Positions 1-11,221 of a stretch of DNA of 64,000 bases are shown piece after piece (positions within the stretch are counted from its first letter, which is position 1; each line of letters starts with the position of its first letter). The notes under the pieces are model-generated. The model worked only from the letters and a program-made list of their open reading frames with translations. It did not search any database and was not told the origin of the DNA. The stretch is from Siphonodentalium dalli (lineage: Eukaryota; Mollusca; Scaphopoda; Gadilida; Siphonodentaliidae): NCBI GenBank assembly GCA_032622095.1, contig CP136065.1, positions 206,560,151 to 206,624,150 on the forward strand, read 5' to 3'. The translations under genes were made by a program, and so were the position numbers.

Positions 1-2760
1 TTGTAATGCGTACCGCCGCAGCGCCCTCTTGCGATCGGTAGGTTAAACCGAGAAATGCGTCCATGGATACACTATAGAATTCTATAGAGTTGCTCATTTC
101 TCCCGTCCAAAAATCATTTTAAAACAACATTTAAACCAAATGTTCCCTATTTTGTCGATATTTCCATAAACAATACGCATTTACCTACACTATATTGAAC
201 TTTCTGGGGAAAGTTACTACTAATGTCCAGTTAAAACGATGAAAAGCATCACCCAAATTCGCTGTCAATGTCAATTTGTATACAACTGAACTTTTTTTGT
301 TTGTATTTTTTAGTACTATAATATATTATATAACTACATGCGTATCTGAATTATAATATATGGCATTGACAAGTCATTTATAGAACTTAAATCAAAATTT
401 AGCCAAAATAGTTTTTGTTTTAATTTTATGAACCGGCCATAGGGACATATTATAGGCCTACCAGTACCAATTACCATTATTCATTACTAACTTTACTTGC
501 AGTTCTACCATCCCAATTATCTTAAGTCCATTTACCAGGCTGGAAACTGGATAGATCAATCATGAACTAATATAATAGAGTATATATAACTAATATAGGC
601 CTATTATTACTAGTAAGTCTATTATTAACCAAGTGCTACACTTCAAAGTCCAGCTGACACACTGGAAAACTTTTACATATATCATGTCATTAAATTGACT
701 CAAAAATAATTCCTCAAAATGATCTAGGTCTAGTCAGGCATCGCCCACAATGATACCATTTTAGATTATACAACATTTTATTCAATGCACATGTATGAAG
801 ATCAGAAAACCCAATTATTTTTAAGCATTTATATCTCAATTACGCTTAAGCGTATTTCAAATATATGGGAGGCGTAATTTATATTTAATATCTTATTAAT
901 ATTACGCTTAAGTGTAATTCAGATTTCCATTACACTTAAGCCTAATGGAATTTGGCATCCCACCACACAATTATGGATTTATAGATTTACCTACACTATA
1001 AGTGCAAATGAATTGCACTTCTTGACTTAACCATAATTAAATTAGATTAAGTTACCACCCCCTGGTATTTTTTTTATTTAATATATATTATTTTTATATA
1101 AAATAATATAATAAAATTTAAAACAAAATTCCCGGATTCCTGTGATGGAATCGCGCATGTTGATTGTCATTACTGAAAATTTGAATTTTGTCTCCCATAA
1201 CTCCCATTTTGCATTTTGATAAAAAAAAATACTATAAATACATGTACCGGTGCAATAGCATTACATTAAATTAAATAAGTTTATTGTAAATGATGAAATA
1301 CTCCCAAATGACAGATGTCAATCTACACTTATTAAGCATACCATGCATTATTTGAAGGGTAATCAATGCCTAATATGTCATTATATGATATATATCAAAG
1401 AATTTATAGTGAAAGACTATTAGTACATACAGAAACTAGAACAAATGCTAAAAAAAAACTTGATCAATACATTTATACAAATGTTGACTCAAATTAATTA
1501 AGTGGATTCCAAGGACCCATGCATATATATGTCATGATAGGGCAATCATTTAACATATTTTACATATAATAAGAGAAATTGCTTCACAACAGATCAACAG
1601 TCAATCAACTTAATCATTAATGTGTCATATGAATTAATATGTTGTGCAAATATCAAGGTGTGAGGGGATGAATATACTGACTGAGTTACAAGATATCAAA
1701 TATGACATTTCCTATTAATGCGATGCCCATTTACCATTAACAATTTGACTAAGTTGACCATACCGGTAGGCTGTACTGCATGAAAGAATCAACATATTTT
1801 GGGGGGGGGGGGGCATGTTCAACAGCTGAGAATATCACCATATAATTTGACATGGCCTAATATTTCTGATTGGACAATTGAACACATAACTTTAGAAATG
1901 CTCTATTGCAACTGCATGCAGATAATATGAATTGTGTTGATTTGGGGAACACTACCATGTAAAAGTGGAAGATTCAGGTTGAGTAAATACAAATGGAGTG
2001 TCCATCTGAATTTGATGATATTTTTTTGAGGTACAAAAATGTCTATAACTCAAACAATAATTAGCCTATTAACTAAACTGAAAAAAAAAAGGTTTTCAGA
2101 TTTGTGATCCCAATAGATGAGTTCTACCAATAAGATAAAAAGTGAAAGGACGAATTTGAAATTTCCATGTACTAAACCAATAGTCAAAGTGTTATATATG
2201 CAGGCAAACTGCGCCCACACACACACGCTGACACAGACTGCAGACAAATTTAAAGACAACGTAAAAATGTAAACAAAAATAAAAGTTAAAAACATTCTTT
2301 AAAAGTTGCAACAAAACAAAAATAACAACTGTAGTACGCAAGGATTGAAAATAAACGACGTATTTTCTCAGTTATAAAAGTGGCTGGGTAGTTTTCCTTG
2401 CTTTTGGTTGAGAATGTTGACCAAAAACGATGTACTAGTATTTCCATTCACTCGTATTCGTCGGAATTTGACACTGACAGACCGATTAAAATAAATTAGA
2501 ATAAAGTCAACAACCGTTATTAAAATTAAATAAACGTAACAATCACCAAGATTAATACTCGGTGAATATATAGATCACTTCAGTTTACCTCTACAGGCTC
2601 TAGGTGGCCGGTGAGTCATTTGATACAAAAAACATTCATTCGATTTCTGTATTCCTCGTGTATTTACCATTTCAAATACGGCGCCTGTCCTACCAGGAGG
2701 ATCGATAACTCTACCAAGACGATTACACAAATATGATTGGGTGAGCCATCCTGTTATTTA
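1..2760. other. AT-rich intergenic DNA, no gene seen
   Basis: No coding stretch with recognisable motifs on either strand; the open frames here are short and low-complexity. Three near-palindromic words of the form TTACGCTTAAGCGTA lie at about 840-855, 900-917 and 929-944. They may be the remains of a small inverted-repeat element. A run of 13 G lies at 1801-1813. Confidence 0.6.
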
Positions 2761-2782
2761 TGATCCTTGCTGGTAGTGCCAG

Positions 2783-2823
2783 GGGAAATCACTCTACTAA
2801 TTTGTATTTGGTGTATTGTAACC
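2783..2823. repeat. 41-bp direct repeat, copy 1
   Basis: This 41-bp word, beginning GGGAAATCACTCTACTAA, recurs without mismatch at 3783-3823, exactly 1000 bp downstream. Flanking sequence on either side is not obviously shared. I see no coding meaning. Confidence 0.8.
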
Positions 2824-3782
2824 TATAGTGGTCACTGGAAAGATAAGAAATTCGCCCAAAGGATATTAAATTGCGTCCATTTATGTGCCCACGTCAATAT
2901 AAATAAATTTGATTCGAAACATGTCTGTGTTCTTACTTTATTAACCATTTTCTGTCACCACCCATAGCTGAATTTGCAAAAAAAATACCTTGACTTGAAT
3001 GTCAATTTGTTTTCATTTTAGCTGAATATTGGCAAAGTAAACAGTGACGATGTACATACAGGTTGTCGATCTGATAGCTTGTAGATACCACTTCCAGAAA
3101 ATATGCCATACAATTCGCTAGGCGAATTGGGCGCACTTAGGTTTCACATTGGGCGCATCTACACAATTTTCGAAAAAAATCGACAGAAAACCAAGAATAT
3201 ATTTATTGGCCGAATTCTGTGCGCGTTGGATAGTCTAACAATTTCTGCAAACTTCCAGGGTAGGCTTTTTTGTCAACATGTCATCTAACAGGGGAAATTC
3301 AACTTCATTTGACCCGAATCTGGTCCGATTTTGCATCATATTTTAGAGTATGGCCCATACTGACGTCACGCTTCACTCTCATGTCGTGCCCAAACCCGAC
3401 AAATCTGCCTTGGCGTTCATCTAGATTGTCGGGCGCCAACAGATATGGTCTCACATTCATTAAAGGGACATCATTGGGCCCAAAAATAGGTCGAAAATGG
3501 GAATTTTAGGTTCTACAACGAGAAGCAGAAATGGCATCAGAGGGGTTAATTTGTAATTTTATTGGACGGCTCCGGCGGTAAATCAGCTGTCGTATCGCGT
3601 GCTTTACGTTTCCAATTTGTTTCATGGGCATAATGAGCACGGGACATGTTTCAGAGCAGGTTACAATACACCAAATGATTTACATAGGCCTCAGTGTTAA
3701 CAAATCCCGCTGGCCTGTATTCGCAGGAAAGCTTTGACCCTGCACGAGTATTTAAAATTAAAGAACGTCCTTTTAGACACAC

Positions 3783-4030
3783 GGGAAATCACTCTACTAA
3801 TTTGTATTTGGTGTATTGTAACCCCTTGTTTGACAAATACACAATACGGACAAATTTATGTGTGGTTCACAGAAATATCATGGGATTTACATCCGCGTTA
3901 TGACGAAAGCGACAATATGATATTCCGGAATCGAGGCAGCTACACAATGCGGGAAAATTTATGTGTGGTTCCCAAAAATATCATGGGTTCGATGTTGATA
4001 ACACAATACGGGTTTATCTTGTCGACCAAT
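3783..4030. repeat. 41-bp direct repeat copy 2, running into short degenerate tandem repeats
   Basis: The second copy of the 41-bp word (3783-3823) is followed by diverged units starting ACAATACGG at about 3841, 3943 and 4004. The first two share the words AATTTATGTGTGGTTC and AATATCATGGG. The open frames across here (for example 3734-4063) are translations of this repeat, not a recognisable protein. Confidence 0.6.
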
Positions 4031-4358
4031 CAAATTGAAGATAGCACACTTGTCAATAGATAAAACAATTTCTCTTAGCACGTACTATGCAGAGTCATAC
4101 AATATAGCGGTCATTATCATAAGTTATTGTGTTGGATTGACGGTAACATGATGTGACATTGACGGTTTGGAGTTTATGTTCAATCGAGTTATGGAGCAAT
4201 TAAAGGTCATACAATGTTATTCCTTACACTTCCTGATTTCGATTGAAACAGATACCCAACATGACAAATATCGCAACCCTATGTACAAAATGAAAAACAT
4301 CTACATATAATAGTGGAGCAACAGAGACCAGAAAAAGGCCATATTTTTCGAGTTTAGT

Positions 4359-4850
4359 CATGTCGCCGACCACCAAGAGGTATTATATATGAAAATGTTC
4401 GCACGGTTGTGGCAATAACAATACCTGGTTTTATCTAGCTATAATTTAAGTGTTTTGTGTAATTAATCCACATGGTCGTGTTATGCGCTCGAGTTAATTG
4501 TGTTATGGTAATTTCAGCTGAAAAATGTGACTTTGATGCAAGTGCAGTTTTTTCACATATAAAACCAGTGAAAACAGGAATTTGAGTCTCCGAAAGACAT
4601 TTTACATTGTTTATTGTCACGAACTATATCATGTCGTCTACCACCAAGACGTTTTATACACCAAAATGTTCGGCTTGTAGTGACGAATAAAGAAACATAA
4701 CACAACCTGAGCAAAATCTGTGCTAGTCGAGATTTTGGGAAAAAAACACACTTTTTGTGAATAAAGTCAGTGAAAACTGGTATCAAGCTTTCCGAATAAC
4801 ATTTCAAGTGGAAAATAGGATTTTGTGAAAACAGGGATTATATTGTCCGA
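4359..4850. repeat. Degenerate tandem repeat, about 270-bp period
   Basis: The word TCGCCGACCACCAAGAGG at about 4363 recurs as TCGTCTACCACCAAGACG about 270 bp later. A second word, GTGAAAAC followed by a CCGAA-type tail, recurs near 4567, 4770 and 4825. Copies are strongly diverged. A C/G-rich simple repeat built on CGTCCGTC follows at about 4862-4905. No gene is seen through to 5639. Confidence 0.45.
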
Positions 4851-5639
4851 TCCTTCGTCATACCGTCCGTGCGTCCGTCCTTCCATATGTCCGTCCGCGG
4901 CCGTCTAGGCAGATATTTCAGCCACTGGTTAATTTGGTATGGATGTTCACTACTCTAAGATAGCATTCAATGGACTCTTACGTCGTTTTGTTTTGGGCTT
5001 TCCATTTTATAGTTATTCATTTTTATTTATCTGGAAAGGTTGGTTTTGTTTTGTCTGTCCGAGCAGATCTGGTTGTCAGATCTCAATAAAATTTGGTATG
5101 GATTTTCACTACTAAAACAGTGGCGGATCGAGAGTGCGCGCCATGTCATTATTCATGCGTCATTCGAAGCATCATCCGAGTCGTCCAATGGCGAGTTGGG
5201 CGCGAGGGGACTTTCCATTCTATTTTGTGGCGGGGTCTGTTAGGGTAATGTGGTTGTGGTAGTTAAGGTTATGTGGTATGCAATAGCGCGTTTGTCACAA
5301 TTCTGAACACATGATTAAAGAGCCTTATACTCTTCACAATTATCTTGAAGAGCCAAACAGACATGATAAACCAGTACACATAATATTTAACTTCTCTTCA
5401 TATTCATGATTATGCTAGAATGGAAACAAGTCAATCCGGAATGTGGCGTTACCTACTGAGTCGGTAGACAGCATTGCTGATCACTAGCGTAATTATGACA
5501 CACCATGTTGCAAAACTAACTGTCGGAAAACTAGCATTCGTAACACTTGCATTGCTTCCAATGACACCAACTCCAAATTTTAATGTAAAATATCTAAATC
5601 CAGTCAATAGCTAAGCGATTCAACGATTTATATATAGGA

Positions 5640-6616
5640 CTAGCCGATGAGCCCGACGTTGTCCGGGCTATTCAAAAACCAAATTTCAAGTCGATAGCTC
5701 CACCCGTTTCAAAAACCAAATTTCAAGTCGATAGCACCCGTTTCCGAGATCTCGTCTGCGCATGCGCGAAGCTGGCGTCGCACGGGCTCGGCGACACGAT
5801 AAAATTCGTATCCGGGGCAAGATACATTCACATAGCAAATTTCAAGTCGATAGCTCCACCCGTTTCCGAGATCTCGTCTGCGCATGCGCGAAGCTGACGT
5901 CGCACGGGCTCGGTGACCCGATAAAATTCGTATCCGGGGCAAGATACATTCACATAGCAAATTTCAAGTCGATAGCTCCACCCGTTTCCGAGATCTCGTC
6001 TGCGCATGCGCGAACCTGGCGTCGCACGGGCTCGCCAATACGACAACGTTCACCGCCTGGTCAAACTACACACACGTACCAAGTTTCGTCCCGATCGGTC
6101 GAGAATCGTAGATTTGTATAAATGACAGACAGACAAACAGACAAACAAACAAACATACATACAGACAGAGGTCTTCAAAATATATATGAGATGAAGCTGG
6201 CGTCGCACGGGCTCGGCGACACGATAAAATTCGTATCCGGGGCAAGATACATTCACATAGCAAATTTCAAGTCGATAGCTCCACCCGTTTCCGAGATCTC
6301 GTCTGCGCATGCGCGAAGCTGACGTCGCACGGGCTCGGTGACCCGATAAAATTCGTATCCGGGGCAAGATACATTCACATAGCAAATTTCAAGTCGATAG
6401 CTCCACCCGTTTCCGAGATCTCGTCTGCGCATGCGCGAACCTGGCGTCGCACGGGCTCGCCAATACGACAACGTTCACCGCCTGGTCAAACTACACACAC
6501 GTACCAAGTTTCGTCCCGATCGGTCGAGAATCGTAGATTTGTATAAATGACAGACAGACAAACAGACAAACAAACAAACATACATACAGACAGAGGTCTT
6601 CAAAATATATATGAGA
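5640..6616 (-). mobile_element. Non-autonomous Helitron, minus strand, with duplicated 5' part
   Basis: Read on the minus strand, the element begins TCTCATATATATTTTGAAG after an A and ends in CTAG before a T. A GC-rich hairpin (GCCCG, loop, CGGGC) lies just inside the end. A 5' TC, a 3' hairpin followed by CTRR, and insertion between A and T are the Helitron hallmarks. The body holds 122-bp tandem units containing GCGCATGCGC and a (GACA)n-type tract. The 425 bp at 5768-6192 are repeated at 6193-6617, so two 5' ends (6191 and 6616) share one 3' end (5640). There is no coding capacity. Two further copies of the family lie at 37662-38662 on the plus strand. Confidence 0.75.
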
Positions 6617-6617
6617 T

Positions 6618-7400
6618 AACGCATAATATACATTGAAGGCCTTATTATAGTTGACGTCATCAAGGGCGTTGGCATCGTAATCGGTATACATGTGTTGTAC
6701 AAGGACAATACATAATTTTGATTGTAAGTTTTGAAACATGTAATTTTGTTGGGTTGCCCAATAAATATACATTTGCATGCGTGATACTGGTTATAATGCT
6801 TATAATAAAACGTTCATGTGTTTCAGTTTTTTAAAGGCCCACTTAATTTTCGAGTCGCCGATTATTTTTTTATAGTGACTTGATATATGGTTTTAATAAC
6901 AATCTATGCTATATAAATTATGATTAAAATGCTATAATTCACCACTATTTTAAACATCTGTGCCTCAGAAGATGCCCACAGAGAAATATAAAACTGCTGA
7001 AATCATAGAATGACTTCCCCCCTTTGGCACACATAATGCAACAGAATTCAAGCTTTTTCAATGGAAGGGGAAGAACCCTATCTTTAATATATAGAGTTAT
7101 TCCCCCTGCATTGAAAATAATACTGATTTTTACTTCAATCTTGATGACAAAACGCGTTGGCAACTCAACAAAACAACATGTCCACAGTTTATTACACCGC
7201 ATAAGTTGATAATACAATGTTTTGGAGCTTCCTCTTTCAAAATGGTATATAATATGGCATATTTTATATAATGTAATCTGTGGATTCGAAAATTAAGTAG
7301 GCCTTTAAACGAAATGTGGTGTACCGCCGAAAATACAATGAAAGCCGCACATAATTATTACACTCTACTCTGTATACACCAGAAGAAACACTCACCAATA
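6618..7400. other. Intergenic stretch, no gene seen
   Basis: AT-rich sequence between the Helitron and the putative secreted-protein exon. Open frames on both strands near 6945-7217 overlap each other and show no domain. If the exon at 7410-7596 is real, its downstream exons on the minus strand could lie here or further left. I could not identify them. Confidence 0.5.
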
Positions 7401-7409
7401 AGTACATAC

Positions 7410-7596
7410 CTGTATATGTGCATACTGTTTGGCATCTCTTTATATTCGGGCTTATGACAGAGTGGAATAACATCATGCCGGTAGGTGGTGTTACATCCAT
7501 ATTCGGCACACGGCATTCTTGGCCACTTGTATACGGCATGTCATGTAACACGAATAACAGCCCGACGCAGATAACAAGAAGGCACAATTCTTGCAT
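7410..7596 (-). CDS. Putative first coding exon of a secreted Cys-rich (PAN/apple-like?) protein
   Basis: From ATG at 7596 the frame gives 62 full residues. It opens with a hydrophobic leader (LCLLVICVGLLFVL), as in a signal peptide for the secretory pathway. A mature-looking segment follows with QEC near residue 27 and a C-x3-C pair (CQTVC) near residue 55. The spacing, with SPNIKRCQTVC, recalls the start of a PAN/apple domain, but one exon is too little to assign it. The exon ends at 7410 in CAG followed by GTATGT, a strong donor, in phase 1. A pyrimidine-rich TTTTACAG acceptor-like site lies upstream near 7698. No downstream exon was found, so this could be a broken gene or chance. Function unknown. 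Confidence 0.35.
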
Positions 7597-7699
7597 CACT
7601 TATTTTCAAATTACTGCAGACTTATCAAGTTTTATTTCGATTCGCTTAAAGGGAATCAAGGCCTCAGACTGGATATATGTGCCATTTCGCGAATGACTG

Positions 7700-9700
7700 T
7701 AAAATAGAAACCACAACAGGTACACGTAAACGTAGATAAACTTTGTGCTTATATATTCGTATCATTATCGATAATTCTCCAGGACAGACATATCGTATGT
7801 CAAATCAATTTGTGTTCAAACACTACTGTTGCAGCTACATGTATGTTGTCATTGGAAATCCAATTAGTACAATACAATACCAAAGTTTAATCAAAACGTA
7901 AAGGTAAACATTGGAAAATTATATTTAATTATATGAAGTATCTTATCTATCAGCATAAGAATGGATTCAACATGCGAAATATCGTTACTGGAAATTATTT
8001 ATAGTCAGCATGAGAACACAGTTGATCAATTTTGAAATAAGTATACGTGTCGGTGCTAGTTAATTGATTTATAGACGTTCACATAATTTCCACATTAACC
8101 CACCGTCACAATATCGAGTCCCGTTAAAGCTGTCGTAATTAGCCGAACGATTCGACCAAGTGAACATGTGAACTGTCACACAATTCGACTCCGAACATGA
8201 TAATCCAAAGGGACCACCGAATTCTGATTGCTGTTATTTCCCAAATAATTAATTCCAAGTATTGGGAACTGAACGAAAGGAAGATACTAATAAAAAAGTT
8301 CCAATGGTGTCATTAAATATTATGCACTCGACGCTTGAATCCTCAAAATATACTTCCTAATATTTGCTTTGTCGAAAGATATATATCGACGGACTCACGA
8401 AGGAGTTGATGGTCCAATGGGAATCGTTCTCACATCCCGAGTGACCGAATGATTTTCTACCCATTGACGTATGAAGCAAACAAACACATCATGCTGTTAT
8501 AAAACTGATTGGTCCAGTGAAGCGATTAGCATATTCACTGTCATTGGATGGGTGGCCCTATGCTGAGGTAGTTCGATCGTCCTGGTAGCCTTTTTATCCG
8601 CGTGTTCGTCTTGAATGCGTATCGAGTCGATATTCATTTAAGAGAACTGACGCATGTTCTTGTTTGAACTAATATATCGCGGAATATTTCTGCAATATTG
8701 ATATCAACGATGATACACATTTCGATGCCGATGATGACGAGACCACTGTACATCCAATATAATTCGTTCCATGACAAGACAATCGGGGTTATAAAGTGGT
8801 CAATAACCCGTGGCGTGCAGATAAAAACAAGTGGGTCTTTTTTTTTTTATCAGAATACAGCTTCGATTGTATCTGCGGTATTCGCTGGCTGAGATAGCGG
8901 CATACACGATAGTGGGTATTATCAAATCGCATATTAATAATAATAAGAATACCATAGGCAGAAATAGTAACGCCCTCAAGATCGTATTATTAGCCATATA
9001 TAAAATATACTGGAGCTTGGGACTCTCATCTACAGTGAAATATATACATTATTCAGGAACTGATATTAATTAAGAGATATATTACCGGCACTGTTTTTGC
9101 AATATTATAAAATTCCCTGTCACAACATCATACATTTCCCAGGTTTTGAACTAGTGTAACTGGAGTAGAGATTCATGGCATGATCGATGGGGTCGCCACG
9201 TTCACGATAACAGGTCCGTGTGTTATGATGCAGTAAAAGTACGTTTGGTCTAATACAAGTAGATCGAAAGATCGCACAGAAACTAGTGACAACAATTCCT
9301 CGCTATGTGCAGTTACCAAAACAAACGGCATCATTGATCTACCTGACACAAACAAGACAAGTGTTTGCATTCGAGCGTAAACAAGGCACGTATTTACCTT
9401 CTACTTTAATATCTAAGCGGTATGCGTATGCAAAGACAAGTTTATGTCTTTGTGGTGGCGAAAAACCAACGATTGCCAGAGCGCAAAACTAAGCTAAACG
9501 CAAAAGAAAATAATTCACCGGGACAAACCATGATTCAAAATACCCATCATTCGTAGTGTGAATTACAGATTAGCGACATCGTATATTATCGACAACGTAT
9601 ATTAGCGACAATAGATTTCGAACCCATGACTGATCACCAACTGATCGCCAAATACGCTTGCCAATATGCACCATAAAAAAGGCGTAATAAGAGGCAAAAA
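7700..9700. other. Intergenic stretch, no gene seen
   Basis: AT-rich DNA without recognisable coding, RNA or transposon structure. Short open frames at 8698-9073 and 9173-9492 overlap on both strands and resemble no family I know. Confidence 0.5.
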
Positions 9701-9705
9701 TAATG

Positions 9706-10150
9706 ATGTATGCAGATGACTCGAAGATATTCAGATCGGATGATGACATGAAGATCATCTAAGAAGACCCGGATTCTCTACTACAATGGCCAGAGAAGTG
9801 GCTTTAAAGCTTCCACCCGGAGAAGTGTGTGACATGACTGTTGGAAAAAGAGGCTATGCACCGGTATATACACAATGATAAGAACAGATGGAGAACCATA
9901 CCAATTAAACGTGGTAAAACAAGATAAGGATATAGGTTTATTAACTGACAACCAACTGACATTCAAAATGATCATGTCAAAGAAAAAGCACAAAAGGCTC
10001 AGTCTGTTATGGGAGCGATTATCCTTCACCCATGCCCATATGAAAACATACGTGGATAAAAGTACCCTGGTGAATGTACCCACGTCATGAGGGGATTTTA
10101 CAAGGGTACTGTACCAATGTTTACACACCTCTCCTATTGTTTGCCCGTGG
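9706..10150 (+). pseudogene. LINE reverse transcriptase fragment (CR1/Jockey-like), decayed
   Basis: The plus-strand frame starting at 9706 carries MYADDSKIF at the RT catalytic YADD box. FHPEKC follows in the same frame at 9811-9828. A shifted frame at 9875-10090 then matches the RT thumb pattern (DGEPYQLNVVKQDKDIGLL, then TDNQLTF). This order (FADD box, LLKFHPEKC, EKDLGV-D-L-F) is typical of CR1/Jockey-group non-LTR retrotransposons. In-frame stops and frameshifts interrupt it, and no endonuclease or 5' part is present. It is a dead fragment. A 270-residue open frame on the opposite strand (9781-10593) is its antisense shadow. Confidence 0.7.
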
Positions 10151-11190
10151 TCACCCAACACCGGATTAACTCGATGGTCAGCAATATTCAACGCGAGCGA
10201 TATAAACAGGTTGGTAAATGGGCGGGTCCGGTTGGTAAATTCATACCAACCTGACCCCCCACCATTTGCAAACATGTTTACTAAATCGCTCGAATTCAAG
10301 CCAAACATTGCTGGCCGTCGAGTTAATCCGATGTTGACCCAGTCTACTGTCGATCGCCGATTTAATTCGCTCGATGTGGGCATTCGCGTGCAAACGCAGA
10401 ACAAGCATATTGTGATGCACAAACGATACATAATAACATAACCAGGGGCGTTCCTAGATGGGGTATCCACCTTATAGTTCCACTTGCACCGCCACCAGAT
10501 GACACAGACACTGTGTGGGAACGTGTACATGTATATGCACCCATTGCGTTGGAATTTCCAACAACCGGTAACTAAACGTTCTCCAAACTGCATGGCATAT
10601 ATTATGGTTGCACCCTACCCCGTCTGTCACCGCGTAACATCCCTGCCTGATAATAAGCGACATTTTCGTCCGGAAATAAAATTAAACGGCAAACTGGACC
10701 GAACATAGATTCAAACTTGACCTGTTTTTCTTGTATGAGATCAATAAGTTATCAATTTTTGAAACATTCGAACAGCTGTAAATATAGAACCAAATACTCA
10801 GCAGATTCTATACGTGTTCAGGGACCATCATCATGACTGTGGCAAAACTTGGCAGACCGCGACAAAATTGATGTGTGTCCCTTACTAGTAAGCTCAAATT
10901 CCGCATAATTATGATTTATTTGATTGATTACTTTATATATCACCTGAGAAGGACACGTTCGATTCGTATCTGCATGTTGAATCAGGCAACACCGACGTCA
11001 GCGAACAGACATCAGTATTAGAAGAGATGCCTTTTCTGGTATCTGAAGTGACTGCTGAAAATACAGAACTGAGTACCAGAGTGGTATGATTTGAATGGTA
11101 ATCGGATGGCATCCAATCAACTAACACAAAGAGTCCGGTTTTGAAGTTTGATTCCGATACAGCGAGTAATCGAGAGCACCAATAATGACA
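10151..11190. other. Intergenic stretch with an imperfect palindrome
   Basis: An imperfect inverted repeat spans about 10193-10305. GCGAGCGATATAAACAGG at its left pairs loosely with CCTG, then TTTACTAAATCGCTCG, at its right. The inner arms are GGTTGGTAAA and complementary ACCAACC words. Otherwise no gene is recognised. Confidence 0.4.
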
Positions 11191-11221
11191 TTAAGCTTTT
11201 ATTCAACCAAAGGCTCAACAT

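Noticed and set aside
5709-6471. Several open frames of 60-119 codons on both strands with Arg/Ala-rich products
   Set aside because: They are translations of the GC-rich 122-bp Helitron repeat; the same peptides reappear at 37906-38377 on the opposite strand.
9781-10593. 270-codon minus-strand open frame, among the longest in the window
   Set aside because: Antisense to the recognisable LINE RT fragment; its product has no domain and odd composition.
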